The position numbers and the translations under genes are program-made. Source: DASUBV01 sp036501025 (GTDB taxonomy: Bacteria; Actinomycetota; Actinomycetes; Streptosporangiales; Streptosporangiaceae). From it: DNA of 64,000 bases. The notes below the pieces were generated by a model. It was not told where the DNA came from. It worked only from the letters and a program-made list of their open reading frames with translations, and searched no databases. The stretch covers positions 1-64,000 of the forward strand of contig DASYBB010000243.1 of assembly GCA_036501025.1 (NCBI GenBank), written 5' to 3'. Below are positions 16,177 to 24,607 of this stretch, in pieces. The stretch's first letter is position 1. The number at the start of each line of letters is the position of its first letter.

Positions 16177-17633
16177 CAGCGCGGCGCAGCGCGGGCGGGG
16201 GAGGACCGGCGCATCAGGCCCGGCCGGCGGGCGGCCCGGTCCGCCGGGCCGCGTCGGCGGCCACTCCGGTCCGCCAGGCCACGCCGCCGGGCGGTCCGGC
16301 GCGCCGCGGCCTGGCCGCGGCCGGGGCGGTGGCCGCCGCCTTGATCGTGACGGCCGGATGCGGAGCCCCGCGGGCGGGCGGGGCGGCCGCGAGGGCTCCG
16401 GCGCCCGCCGCACCGCCGCTGGCGCTGTCGCTGGCCGACGCGGGCGGCACCAGCTGGGCGGTCGTCGAGATGGGGGGCGCCGGCGCGCAGCACGAGAACT
16501 TCTGGCAGGTCTTCGTGCGGCCGGCCGGCGGGGCCGCCTGGCGGCTGGCTACGCCGGCCGGGGTGGCCGATAACGGCGGCCTCGTGGTGGCCAGCACCGG
16601 GGCGGGCGCGCTGCTGGCCGGCTTCCGGCCCAGCCAGGACCTGACGTTCTCGCCGCTGGCCGTCACCGCGGACGCCGGGACCCGGTGGGCGGCGGGCGGC
16701 CCGGTCAGCCCCGGCCTCAGCGACGTGCCCGGCGCGCTGGCCGCCGGCCCGGGGGGCCGGCTCATCGCGCTGACCGACGGCGGCGGGGTGGACCTGGGCC
16801 AGGGCGGCGGGACGCGGTGGTCGAGGCTGGCCAGCGCGCGGGGCCTGGCCGCGACCGCGGCGGGCCGGGCCTGCGGGCTCAGCCGCGTCACCGCGGCCGC
16901 GTTCGCCGGTGACGGGGCTCCCGTGCTGGGCGGGACCTGCGGCAAGCCGGGTGTCGCGGGCATCTTCGCGTGGCGTGGCGGCTCCTGGCGCGCGGCCGGG
17001 CCGGCCCTGCCCCCGGCGCTGGCCGGGCGCGACGTCAGCGTGCTGCGGCTGGATTCCGTCCCCGCGCCGGCTGCCGCCGCGCTTAGCGCCGGAGCCCCCG
17101 CCCCGGCTGGTTCCGGTGCCGGCCCTGCGGCAGGCTCCGGCGGCAGCGCTGCCACTGGCACGGGCGGCGGATCGGCGGCTGGCTCAGGCAGCGGCCCGGA
17201 TGGCGGGCGAGGCGGGGTGGCGGCTCGCAGCACGGTGGCGGTGCTGGCGGTCGGCCGCGGTGCGAAGACGGGCATTGTCGTGGCCTGGTCGGGCGGCCCC
17301 GGCGGTAGCGGGTGGCGGCTGTCGCCGGTGCTGCCGGCCGGGTCGCAGCGGGTCCGGTCGGCCTCGCTGTGGCCGGACGGGTCAGCCGGGCTGGTGCTGT
17401 CCGGGCGGCACGGTGCGCGGGGCGTGATCATCGCCGGGCCGGGCCGCTCCTGGGCCGGGCTGCCGGCCTTGCCGGCCGGGGCGGCGACGCTGGCCCCGGC
17501 GGGGGGCGGGGGCGTGGAGGCGCTCAGTGCCGGCCGCAGCACCATGCGGGCCTGGCGGCTGGGCCGGGCAGGCGCCGGGTGGAGCGAGTTTCAGCAGGTC
17601 CGGGTTCCGGTTCCGTACGGATCGTCGAGCTGA
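16173..17633 (+). CDS. Secreted Gly/Ala-rich lipoprotein of the oxidase island
   Basis: A 486-residue predicted lipoprotein. After a long basic N-terminus comes a hydrophobic segment ending in the lipobox TAGC (Cys near residue 58). The mature part has repeated Trp-containing beta-like blocks (SWAVVEMGG, AAWRLATPAG, TRWAAGGPVS, GWRLSPVLP, RSWAGLPALP) suggestive of a beta-propeller of the BNR/YCF48 type, broken by a Gly/Ala/Ser-rich insert (about 315-350). Specific function is not recognised. ATGA overlap with the SCO fusion and a 9-base gap to ctaG place it firmly in the oxidase-assembly operon. YCF48-like propellers assist photosystem assembly, so an assembly role is conceivable but unproven. 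Confidence 0.65.
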   Translation: MTARRSAGGGGPAHQARPAGGPVRRAASAATPVRQATPPGGPARRGLAAAGAVAAALIVTAGCGAPRAGGAAARAPAPAAPPLALSLADAGGTSWAVVEMGGAGAQHENFWQVFVRPAGGAAWRLATPAGVADNGGLVVASTGAGALLAGFRPSQDLTFSPLAVTADAGTRWAAGGPVSPGLSDVPGALAAGPGGRLIALTDGGGVDLGQGGGTRWSRLASARGLAATAAGRACGLSRVTAAAFAGDGAPVLGGTCGKPGVAGIFAWRGGSWRAAGPALPPALAGRDVSVLRLDSVPAPAAAALSAGAPAPAGSGAGPAAGSGGSAATGTGGGSAAGSGSGPDGGRGGVAARSTVAVLAVGRGAKTGIVVAWSGGPGGSGWRLSPVLPAGSQRVRSASLWPDGSAGLVLSGRHGARGVIIAGPGRSWAGLPALPAGAATLAPAGGGGVEALSAGRSTMRAWRLGRAGAGWSEFQQVRVPVPYGSSS

Positions 17634-17642
17634 GGGGGCGGG

Positions 17643-18566
17643 ATGAGCTACGTCCTCCGGCACTGGTCATTCGACCCGTTCCTGGTCGTGGCGATCGCCG
17701 TGGCCGGCTGGCACGAGGTCGGGCTGCGGCGGCTGGGCCGGCGGTCCCGGCCGGAGCGGGCCAGGGAGCGGCGGCGGCGGTCGCTGCTGTTCTACGCGGG
17801 GCTGGGCGTGCTGCTGATCGCGGTGCTGTCGCCGGTCGACTACTGGGCGGACGACTACTTCTTCGTGCACATGATCCAGCACCTGCTGCTGATGTTCGCC
17901 GCGCCGACGCTGATCGTGGCGGGCGCGCCGTGGCAGCCGCTGCTGGACGCGCTGCCCGGCGGGCTGGGGCGCGCGGCGACGCGGGGGGTGCTGCGCGGGG
18001 CCTGGTGGCGGCCGGTGCGGGCGGTGGCGGGGGCGGCGCTGCGGCCGTGGGCGGCGGTCGTCATCTTCAACGCGGTGATGGTGGCCTGGCACGTGCCGGC
18101 GCTGTTCGACCTGGCCGAGCGGAACGGGGCGGTGCATGTCTGGCTCATGCACGGCAGCTTCCTGGCCGCGGGGGTGCTGTTCTGGCTCCAGTTCATCGGG
18201 TCGCCGCCGCTGCGGATCCGGATGCCCGCCGCGTCGCAGGTGGTGGCGCTGCTCGGGACCAACGTGGTGATGTGGGTGCTGGCCATGTCGATGGGGATCC
18301 TCAGCAGCCGGCCGTGGTACCCGGTGTATGACCACGTGCCGGGGGTGACGCTGCCGCCGTTCGCGGATCAGCAGATCGGGGCGGGGATCTTGTGGGTGTG
18401 CGGCGACTTCTGGGCGGTGCCGTGCATGGTGTCGGTGTTCCGGCGGCTGATCGACCAGGACGGGGACGTGAGCTCGGCGATCGACAGGATCATGGGCCGC
18501 GGGCTGGCGCGGGCCGGCTGGGCCGGGCGGGCCGGGTGGGCAGGGCGCGGCTCGCGGGAAAACTGA
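17643..18566 (+). CDS. ctaG: Cytochrome c oxidase assembly factor CtaG (caa3 type)
   Basis: A 307-residue polytopic protein of the Bacillus caa3_CtaG family, needed for copper insertion into the oxidase. It shows seven or so helices and the family signatures DYWADDYFFVHMIQHLLLM (residues about 66-84), with His residues proposed to handle copper, and later VWLMHGSFLAAGVLFW and AGILWVCGDFWAVPCM. It is distinct from the single-TM Cox11-type CtaG. It closes the rightward operon with the regulator, the SCO fusion and the lipoprotein, complementing the structural genes on the other strand. The C-terminus after residue 280 is Gly/Arg-rich and repetitive. Confidence 0.93.
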   Translation: MSYVLRHWSFDPFLVVAIAVAGWHEVGLRRLGRRSRPERARERRRRSLLFYAGLGVLLIAVLSPVDYWADDYFFVHMIQHLLLMFAAPTLIVAGAPWQPLLDALPGGLGRAATRGVLRGAWWRPVRAVAGAALRPWAAVVIFNAVMVAWHVPALFDLAERNGAVHVWLMHGSFLAAGVLFWLQFIGSPPLRIRMPAASQVVALLGTNVVMWVLAMSMGILSSRPWYPVYDHVPGVTLPPFADQQIGAGILWVCGDFWAVPCMVSVFRRLIDQDGDVSSAIDRIMGRGLARAGWAGRAGWAGRGSREN

Positions 18567-18589
18567 CGGGCCGGTGCGATCATCTGTCC

Positions 18590-19030
18590 ATGCCTGACGA
18601 TGCGATGACCTGGGATGAGGTGGCGGAGCGGCTGGGTGCGGCCCGGACGTACTGGCTCGGGACGACGACCCCGGCGGGGGCGCCGCACGCGGCGCCGGTG
18701 TGGGGCGCGGTGAGCGGCGGGACCCTGTACCTGTACAGCGAGCGCAGCACCGTCAAGGCCCGCAACCTCGCGGCCGACCCGCGGGTCGTCGTGCACCTGG
18801 AAAGCGGCGAGGACGTCCTCATCGTCCGCGGCACCGCTGAGGACGTCGGGGTCCCGTCGGCGGTCCCGGCGGTCGTCGGCGCCCTCACCGCGAAGTACGC
18901 CCGCGCGCAGGACCGGCAGTACCTGCCGGCCGCCGACCCGGACTTTGACGTCGTCTACGCGATCCGGCCGCAGTCGGCCATGGCCTGGCGCCTGGACGAC
19001 TACGGCGCGCAGCGCCGCTGGCGCGCGTGA
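18590..19030 (+). CDS. PPOX-class (F420/FMN split-barrel) family protein
   Basis: A 146-residue small beta-barrel protein of the pyridoxamine-5'-phosphate-oxidase-like superfamily, which binds F420 or FMN. Typical segments are YWLGTTTPAGAPHAAPVWGAV (strand pair), LYLYSERSTVKARNLAADPRVVVHLESG and a C-terminal AMAWRLDDYGAQRRW. Reported relatives are F420H2-dependent reductases of many small substrates or heme-degrading proteins. ATG 18590 begins 23 bases after ctaG, so it may be read through from that operon, but its function looks unrelated. Convergent with the methyltransferase at 19049. Confidence 0.82.
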   Translation: MPDDAMTWDEVAERLGAARTYWLGTTTPAGAPHAAPVWGAVSGGTLYLYSERSTVKARNLAADPRVVVHLESGEDVLIVRGTAEDVGVPSAVPAVVGALTAKYARAQDRQYLPAADPDFDVVYAIRPQSAMAWRLDDYGAQRRWRA

Positions 19031-19048
19031 TCCCGTGCACGGCGGCGG

Positions 19049-19807
19049 TCAGGGCGGGCAGGCGGCGGCCCAGGCGGCGGCCGTTACCTCGATGGGCCCG
19101 TCGGGCAGCAGGTCGCGGCAGTGCTCGCGCAGCGCGGCTCGGTCGTCGCCGGCCAGGCCGGCCACATAGGCGCCGGCCGGGCCGACTCCGAGCGTGAGCG
19201 GTTCCCACCAGTCATCAAACGATGCGTAGCGCGCCTCGACGGTGAGCAGCGCGTTCCGCACGGGGCCGAGGCCGGCCTGGCCGAACAGCTCGGCCAGGTG
19301 GCCTTCCCTGACCCCGGCCCGGCCCGACTCGTCCGGCGCCGCGGGGTCGAGGTCGCGGGCCGCGCGCCAGAACAGCGACAGCGGGCCGCGGCCGCTCCCG
19401 AAGTCCCAGGCGCACGCCGCCACCGTCCCGCCCGGGCGCGCCACCCGGCCCATCTCGCGCAGGCCCGCGACCGGATCGGCCATGAAGTGCACCACCAGCT
19501 GGGCCAGCACCACACCGAACGAGCCGTCCGCGAACGGCAGTTGCTCAGCCGGGGCCAGCCGGACGTCCACGCCGGGGAGCCGCTCCCGGACGGCGGCGCC
19601 GAATGACGGCGACGGGTCGACGGCGCTGACCAGGGCGGCGCCCTGCCGCCGGACCAGCTCAGCGGTCAGGGCGCCCGGCCCGCAGCCCACGTCCAGCACC
19701 CGCTGGCCGGCGCTCAGCCCGGCCAGGTCCGCGAACGGCACCGCCAGCGGCTCCGAGAACCTCCCCATGAACCGCAGGTAGGCATCCGCTCCCACGTCGA
19801 ACGACAT
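19049..19807 (-). CDS. Class I SAM-dependent methyltransferase
   Basis: A 252-residue soluble methyltransferase. Motif I is VLDVGCGPGALTAELVRR (about residues 34-51), followed by the acidic residue of motif II (VSAVDPSPSF) and FGVVLAQLVVHFMADP as motif IV/V. The substrate domain is not recognised; such Methyltransf_11 proteins act on small molecules of many kinds. Its ATG at 19807 is 16 bases after the stop of the serine hydrolase, so the two form a leftward pair. Nothing unusual in composition. Confidence 0.85.
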   Translation of the reverse strand: MSFDVGADAYLRFMGRFSEPLAVPFADLAGLSAGQRVLDVGCGPGALTAELVRRQGAALVSAVDPSPSFGAAVRERLPGVDVRLAPAEQLPFADGSFGVVLAQLVVHFMADPVAGLREMGRVARPGGTVAACAWDFGSGRGPLSLFWRAARDLDPAAPDESGRAGVREGHLAELFGQAGLGPVRNALLTVEARYASFDDWWEPLTLGVGPAGAYVAGLAGDDRAALREHCRDLLPDGPIEVTAAAWAAACPP

Positions 19808-19823
19808 CTGCCGGCGGCGGGCG

Positions 19824-21272
19824 TCAGGCGGGGGAGTGGAGGTGGCGCAGCTTGGCGCCGACGATGGGCGGGAGGCGCCAGCCGGCCGTGGCCGTGCGGG
19901 CGGGGAGGGTGCAGGTGAGGTCCAGGCGGTGCGGGGTTTCCAGGAGGATGACCTCGACGCGGAGCGTGCCGTCGTCGGCCCAGCCGCCCGAGGCGGCCAC
20001 CGGGATGGTGGCGCCGTTCTGATCGACGGGCGAGGAGACGGTCCACGCGCCGGCGCCGACCGGGAAGGTCAGCGCGTTGCTGGGCTCGATGAGGCTGAGC
20101 TGCCAGCCGCTCTCGGCCGGCAGCACCTCGACCGAGGTGAGCGCGGGCCGGATCTGCGCGTCCGCGACCCCGGCGGCGAGCGCGGTCACCGGGAACGGCT
20201 CGCCGCGCAGCGCGCCCGGGTCCGCGGGTGCGGCCCCGGCCGGGCACGGCGGCAGGACGAGGCAGGCCAGCCGGGCACTGAGCTCGCCCTGCGCGGAGCC
20301 ACCGCCGGCTACCTCCGCGCCGAGGCCGGGCAGCAGGTGGGTCCACAGGGCGTCGAGCATGGCCTGCATGTCCAGGGTGCTGGCCGTCGTGACGACCACC
20401 GTTTCGTGTTCGGGCAAGATCACGCAGAATTGCCCGAAGGCCCCGTCGCCGCGGTATCCGTGCCGGGACCTCCAGAACTGGAACCCGTATCCCTGCTGCC
20501 AGTCGGGGTTGGGCTCGCCGGCGTTGGCGACCTGGACCGACGTCGCCTCCTCGACCCACTGCGCGGGGATCAGCTGCGTTCCGTCCCACTGGCCTTTCTG
20601 CAGGTAGAGCTGGCCGAGCTTGGCCACGTCCTCGGTGCGGGCGTGCAGGCCGCTGAAGCCCTGCTCGCGGCCGGGCGGGAAGGTGGACCAGCCGGCGGGG
20701 CCGATCCCGAGCGGGTCGAACAGCCGGGGCCGCAGGTACTCGGTCAGCGGCATCCCCGAGTTGCGCTGGATGATGCTGGCCAGCGTGTAGGTGCAGGGCT
20801 GGCTGTAGGCGAAGACCGTGCCCGGCTCGCGGTCGGGCGGGATGAGCAGGAAGCCGCGGACCGGGTCGGCCGCGTCGCGGGCGATGGCCTCGCCCAGCAT
20901 CTCGCGGGTGTGGCCGCTGGCCATGGCGGCGACGTGGCGGACCCGGACCGACCGGCTGCGCGGGTCGGTGATCTCGGCGTCGTACTCGGGGAAGTGCGAG
21001 ATCACCGTGTCGTCCAGGTCGAGCAGGCCCTCGGCCTGCGCGAACGCCGCGGCCGTGGAGGTGAAGCTCTTGCTGAGCGAGTACAGCAGGTGCGGCCGCT
21101 GCGCACTGTAGGGCGCCCACCAGCCTTCGGCCACCACGTGCCCGTGGCGCACCACCATCAGGCTGTGCATCTCGACGGCGGGGTGATCCTCCAGGGCGCC
21201 GAGAAAGGCGAGGATCGCGGCGGGGTCGACCTGCTGTTCCGCGGGCGTGCTGCGCGGAAGGGATCTCGTCAT
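19824..21272 (-). CDS. Beta-lactamase/DD-peptidase-fold serine hydrolase
   Basis: A 482-residue class C beta-lactamase-fold hydrolase (beta-lactamase family PF00144, esterase EstB/PBP-like). The SxxK nucleophile motif is Ser-Leu-Ser-Lys in YSLSKSFTS (near residue 70), and a YSQPCTYTLAS segment supplies the Tyr of the second motif. No signal peptide is seen, so it is probably cytosolic. The last 150 residues form a separate beta-rich domain often found in actinomycete homologues. Divergent from the PPOX gene at 21360. The substrate is unknown; true antibiotic hydrolysis is unlikely for this subgroup. Confidence 0.85.
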   Translation of the reverse strand: MTRSLPRSTPAEQQVDPAAILAFLGALEDHPAVEMHSLMVVRHGHVVAEGWWAPYSAQRPHLLYSLSKSFTSTAAAFAQAEGLLDLDDTVISHFPEYDAEITDPRSRSVRVRHVAAMASGHTREMLGEAIARDAADPVRGFLLIPPDREPGTVFAYSQPCTYTLASIIQRNSGMPLTEYLRPRLFDPLGIGPAGWSTFPPGREQGFSGLHARTEDVAKLGQLYLQKGQWDGTQLIPAQWVEEATSVQVANAGEPNPDWQQGYGFQFWRSRHGYRGDGAFGQFCVILPEHETVVVTTASTLDMQAMLDALWTHLLPGLGAEVAGGGSAQGELSARLACLVLPPCPAGAAPADPGALRGEPFPVTALAAGVADAQIRPALTSVEVLPAESGWQLSLIEPSNALTFPVGAGAWTVSSPVDQNGATIPVAASGGWADDGTLRVEVILLETPHRLDLTCTLPARTATAGWRLPPIVGAKLRHLHSPA

Positions 21273-21359
21273 GACGCGAGCCTAAATCACCCGCGAAACG
21301 ACCTTCAGTGAGACAGTCCTGTGGACGGGTGGGCAACAGGACGCAGAGGAGGAGCGCCG

Positions 21360-21827
21360 ATGGCGGAGCTGAAGCCGCAGAAGCGCGGCCGCAGGATCGC
21401 GATGCCGGCCGGGGAGATGAGCGCGTTCCTCGCCGGGGAACATACCTGCCGGGTCGCGACGACCGGGCCGGACGGCCCTCATGCCACCGCGCTGTGGTTC
21501 GCGTGGGACGGGACGAGCCTGTGGCTCTACTCGCTTACCGGCTCGCAGCGCTGGGCCGACCTGCAGAAGGACCCGCGGATCAGCGTCCTGGTGGACGCCG
21601 GCCACCACTACCGGGAACTGCGCGGCGTCGAGATCAGCGGCACCGTCGACGTCGTCGGCGACGTGCCCCGGACCACCGCGGCGAACAGCGAGCTCGCGCC
21701 GGTCGAGCTGCAGTTCGCGCGCAAGTACCTCGGCGGGGACGAGATGGTGCACGACGAGCGGCACGCCTGGCTGCGCGTCACGCCGAGGAAGATCAACAGC
21801 TGGGACTTCCGCAAGCTGCCCGGCTGA
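21360..21827 (+). CDS. PPOX-class F420-dependent enzyme
   Basis: A 155-residue split-barrel flavin/F420-binding protein. The core reads TCRVATTGPDGPHATALWFAW, then LYSLTGSQRWADLQKDPRISVLVDAG and GVEISGTVDVVGD, all standard for the family. AGAGGAGG lies seven bases before ATG 21360. It precedes the YjbR-like gene by 18 bases and may be co-transcribed. It is a second PPOX protein in the window with only family-level similarity to the one at 18590. Substrate not predictable. Confidence 0.85.
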   Translation: MAELKPQKRGRRIAMPAGEMSAFLAGEHTCRVATTGPDGPHATALWFAWDGTSLWLYSLTGSQRWADLQKDPRISVLVDAGHHYRELRGVEISGTVDVVGDVPRTTAANSELAPVELQFARKYLGGDEMVHDERHAWLRVTPRKINSWDFRKLPG

Positions 21828-21845
21828 CGAGGGGACGGCAGCGGG

Positions 21846-22208
21846 ATGACAGAGGACCTGACCGGGCGGGTGCGCGCGATCTGCGCCGGCCTGCCGGAGG
21901 TGACCGAGCGGCTCAGCCACGGCGCGCCGACCTGGTTCGTGCGGGGCAAGGCGTTCGTGACCCTGTGGGCGCACGGCCATCACGACCATGACTTCCCGCA
22001 CCTGTGGTGCGCGGGCCTGCCGGGGGCGCAGGGCGAGCTGGCCGCGGCCGACCCTGGCCGGTTCTTCCGGCCGCCGTACGTAGGCGGGCGGGGCTGGATC
22101 GGCGCCCGCCTGGATGGCGACGTGGACTGGGCCGAGATCGGCGAGCTGTGCCAGGACGCGTACCGGGCCATCGCCCCGGCCCGGCTGGCGGCCCGGCTCG
22201 ACAGCTGA
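21846..22208 (+). CDS. MmcQ/YjbR-family protein
   Basis: A 120-residue protein of the MmcQ/YjbR family (DUF419 type), a small fold with a double-winged DNA-binding-like topology. Family marks are LPEVTERLSHGAPTWFVRGKAFVTLW near the N-terminus, FFRPPYVGGRGWIGARLDG, and a C-terminal helix WAEIGELCQDAYRAIAP. The biochemical role is not established. It follows the PPOX gene closely and precedes the CocE-like gene by about 100 bases. Usual length for the family. Confidence 0.85.
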   Translation: MTEDLTGRVRAICAGLPEVTERLSHGAPTWFVRGKAFVTLWAHGHHDHDFPHLWCAGLPGAQGELAAADPGRFFRPPYVGGRGWIGARLDGDVDWAEIGELCQDAYRAIAPARLAARLDS

Positions 22209-22310
22209 CGGCCGGGGGTGACGGGGGCGCAATCCGCCCCATCTTTGCCTTGTCGGGTGATCTTTCGCGGTCCACGATGGATCCGACGATCCCGGCAGCG
22301 AGGAGGGCCT

Positions 22311-24050
22311 GTGAGCTTCACGGTCGAGAAGGACATCATGGTGCCGATGCGCGACGGCGTCGCGCTGGCCACGGACGCGTGGGTCCCGGCCGGCGGTGCC
22401 CCGGGGCCGGTCCTGCTCGTGCGCCTCCCGTACGGCAAGGACCTGATCGGCCTGTATGCCTACGGCCTGGTCCCGAACGTGTTCGCCCTGATCGAGGCCG
22501 GCTACGCGGTGGTCTACCAGGACTGCCGCGGCACGTTCCGGTCGGGCGGGGAGTTCAGCCCCATGGTCAACGAGGCCAGCGACGGCGCCGACACCGTGTC
22601 CTGGCTGCTCGAGCAGCCCTGGTGCGACGGCAGCATCGGCACCTTCGGGGCGTCCTACCTGGGCTTCGTGCAGTGGGCCGCGGTGTCGGCGGGCAGCCCG
22701 CTGAAGGCGATCGCGCCGGCGGTGACCACCACTGACTACTACAGCGCGCCCTGGTACTCCGACGGCGGCGCGCTGTCCCTGCACGCCATCCAGACCTGGA
22801 CCACGCGGATGGCCCTGGTCCACGAAATGCGCGCGCTCGGCGCGGGCGGGGGCGACCCGCAGGCGCTGAGGGAACTGGCCGGCATGGCCGCCGACCCGGC
22901 CCCGCACCTGGAGGTGCTGCCCGTCCGCGTCCGGCCCGCGCTGGAGAAGCAGTGGCCGTGGTGGGCCGAGATCCTCGCCCATCCCGCCCGGGACCAGTAC
23001 TGGCGCGACCTGTCGGTGGCCGACCGCTTCGAGGACGTCACCGTGCCCGCGCTCAACGTCGGCGGCTGGTTCGACATCTTCATCAACAGCACGGTGCGGA
23101 CCTACGCCGGCCTGCGCGGCCGGGGCGGCAGCGCCGCGGCCCGCGACGGCCAGCGCCTGATCGTCGGGCCGTGGGACCACCTCAACCACACCGGCAGCTA
23201 CCCCGACCGCCAGTTCGGGATGCACGCCGACGCCCTGCTGTCCGACCTGACCGGCGCGCACCAGCGGTTCTATGACCGGTGGCTGCGCGGCCGGGAAGAC
23301 GCCCAGGCCGGGTCGGCCCCGGTCCGGATCTTCGTCATGGGCATCGACCAGTGGCGGGACGAGCAGGACTGGCCGCTGCCCGACACCGCCTACACCGACT
23401 ACCACCTGCACAGCTCGGGCCGCGCGAACAGCGCCGCCGGCGACGGCGAGCTGCGCGCCGAGGCGCCCGCGGCCGAGCGCGCAGATACCTACCTCTACGA
23501 CCCGCTGCGCCCCGTGCCCACCCTCGGCGGCCGGGTGATGAGCCCGGCCACGGCCAACTCGGCGGGTCCCGTCGACCAGCGCCCGGTGCAGGCCCGCGCG
23601 GACGTGCTGTGCTACTCGACCCCGGTTCTGGACCACCCGGTCGAGGTCACCGGCCACGTGTCGCTGACCCTGTTCGTCTCGTCGTCGGCGCCCGACACCG
23701 ACTTCACCGGCAAGCTGGTCGACGTCTTCCCCGACGGCCGCGCCATCTTCCTCACCGACGGGATCCTGCGGGCCCGCTACCGGGACTCGCTCACCGAGCC
23801 CGAGCCGCTCACCCCCGGACAGGTCTACGAGGTCACCCTCGACCTCTCCGTGACGTCCAACGTGTTCCAGCCCGGCCACCGCATCCGGCTCGAGGTCTCC
23901 AGCAGCAACTTCCCGCGCTACGACCGCAACACCAACACCGGGGGCACCATCACCGAGGACGCCGACGCCGACGTCCAGGTGGCCGTCAACCGCGTCCTCC
24001 ACGGCCCGGCCCACCCCAGCCGCCTCGTCCTCCCGATCATCGACCGCTAA
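22311..24050 (+). CDS. CocE/NonD-family hydrolase (X-Pro dipeptidyl-peptidase fold)
   Basis: A 579-residue alpha/beta hydrolase of the cocaine-esterase CocE / S15 peptidase family. The nucleophile is in GTFGASYLGFVQWA (Ser near 125); Asp and His of the triad are likely in the NVGGWFDIF and GPWDHLNHTG segments. The last 180 residues form the jelly-roll domain of the family (YSTPVLDHPVEVTGHVSLT and HRIRLEVSSSNFPRYDRN). GTG 22311 follows AGGAGG at a good distance. It is probably cytosolic, with esterase, amidase or acyl-transfer activity on an unknown substrate. Confidence 0.9.
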   Translation: MSFTVEKDIMVPMRDGVALATDAWVPAGGAPGPVLLVRLPYGKDLIGLYAYGLVPNVFALIEAGYAVVYQDCRGTFRSGGEFSPMVNEASDGADTVSWLLEQPWCDGSIGTFGASYLGFVQWAAVSAGSPLKAIAPAVTTTDYYSAPWYSDGGALSLHAIQTWTTRMALVHEMRALGAGGGDPQALRELAGMAADPAPHLEVLPVRVRPALEKQWPWWAEILAHPARDQYWRDLSVADRFEDVTVPALNVGGWFDIFINSTVRTYAGLRGRGGSAAARDGQRLIVGPWDHLNHTGSYPDRQFGMHADALLSDLTGAHQRFYDRWLRGREDAQAGSAPVRIFVMGIDQWRDEQDWPLPDTAYTDYHLHSSGRANSAAGDGELRAEAPAAERADTYLYDPLRPVPTLGGRVMSPATANSAGPVDQRPVQARADVLCYSTPVLDHPVEVTGHVSLTLFVSSSAPDTDFTGKLVDVFPDGRAIFLTDGILRARYRDSLTEPEPLTPGQVYEVTLDLSVTSNVFQPGHRIRLEVSSSNFPRYDRNTNTGGTITEDADADVQVAVNRVLHGPAHPSRLVLPIIDR

Positions 24051-24179
24051 CCCCGGGCGAACCCGGCAACCTGCCGAAACGATGGCCGCGGGGCAACTCC
24101 CCGTCGCGCGCGCCGGCCGTCCCACCTGGCGTGCTCGGTGACCGCGGGCCGCTGGCGGCCGTCCCCCGGCGCCCAGGTG

Positions 24180-24203
24180 GTTGGACGGGGCGGGCCTGGG
24201 TAG
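24180..24203 (+). promoter_or_regulatory. SigB/SigF-type stress promoter candidate
   Basis: GTTG (24180-24183), 14 bases, then GGGTAG (24198-24203), matching the actinobacterial general-stress consensus GNNT-N13/16-GGGTAY except for the last base. It lies 32 bases before the ATG of the small acidic protein. A similar element precedes three other genes in the next 4.5 kb. Confidence 0.5.
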
Positions 24204-24235
24204 CCCGCGGGCAACAGTTGCCTACCGGTGGGGAG

Positions 24236-24469
24236 ATGACCCGGATGACAGACAGCGACCCGGCCCGTTCCGCGCACGGCGCCGACCCGAGCCGAGACCA
24301 GGACACCGACACCGGGGCCACCGAGGCCCAGACGAGCCGGCCGCAGACCACGCCCGACGGGAAGGTTCGCTACAACCCGGCCGAGGCCGGGGAGTACGGG
24401 GTCGCCCCCTCGTCGGACGAGGTCTACCAGCCCGGCGACGACGACGCCGAGGACGGTGACGGCAGCTGA
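24236..24469 (+). CDS. Small acidic hydrophilic protein, function unknown
   Basis: A 77-residue protein with no hydrophobic segment and many Asp, Glu, Ser, Thr and Pro residues, likely disordered. The C-terminal half contains KVRYNPAEAGEYGVAP and an acidic tail (DDDAEDGDGS). GGTGGGGAG precedes ATG 24236, and third codon positions are G/C-rich as in real genes. The upstream stress-type promoter candidate suggests it is induced on stress, like small hydrophilin-type proteins. No family name can be given. Confidence 0.6.
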   Translation: MTRMTDSDPARSAHGADPSRDQDTDTGATEAQTSRPQTTPDGKVRYNPAEAGEYGVAPSSDEVYQPGDDDAEDGDGS

Positions 24470-24540
24470 GCCGGCTGGCTGGCTGGGGTCCGGCTAAAAC
24501 CGGGTCGCCCTTGTCCTCCTGGCCCCCGGTGCGCGAGGTC

Positions 24541-24565
24541 GTTTGGCGCGGCGCGGCCCGGGTAG
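24541..24565 (+). promoter_or_regulatory. SigB/SigF-type stress promoter candidate
   Basis: GTTT (24541-24544), 15 bases, then GGGTAG (24560-24565): an almost exact actinobacterial SigF/SigB promoter, 42 bases before the ATG of the DJ-1/PfpI gene. This is the best match among the four similar elements in the block. Confidence 0.6.
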
Positions 24566-24607
24566 CCGCCGGGGCTGACAAGCAACCCCAGCCTGAGGGA
24601 GGGCTTC

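Noticed and set aside
21282..24125. 947-codon minus-strand frame
   Set aside because: Antisense to the PPOX, YjbR-like and CocE-like genes, all with clear motifs; composition is Arg/Gly/Val-rich shadow coding.
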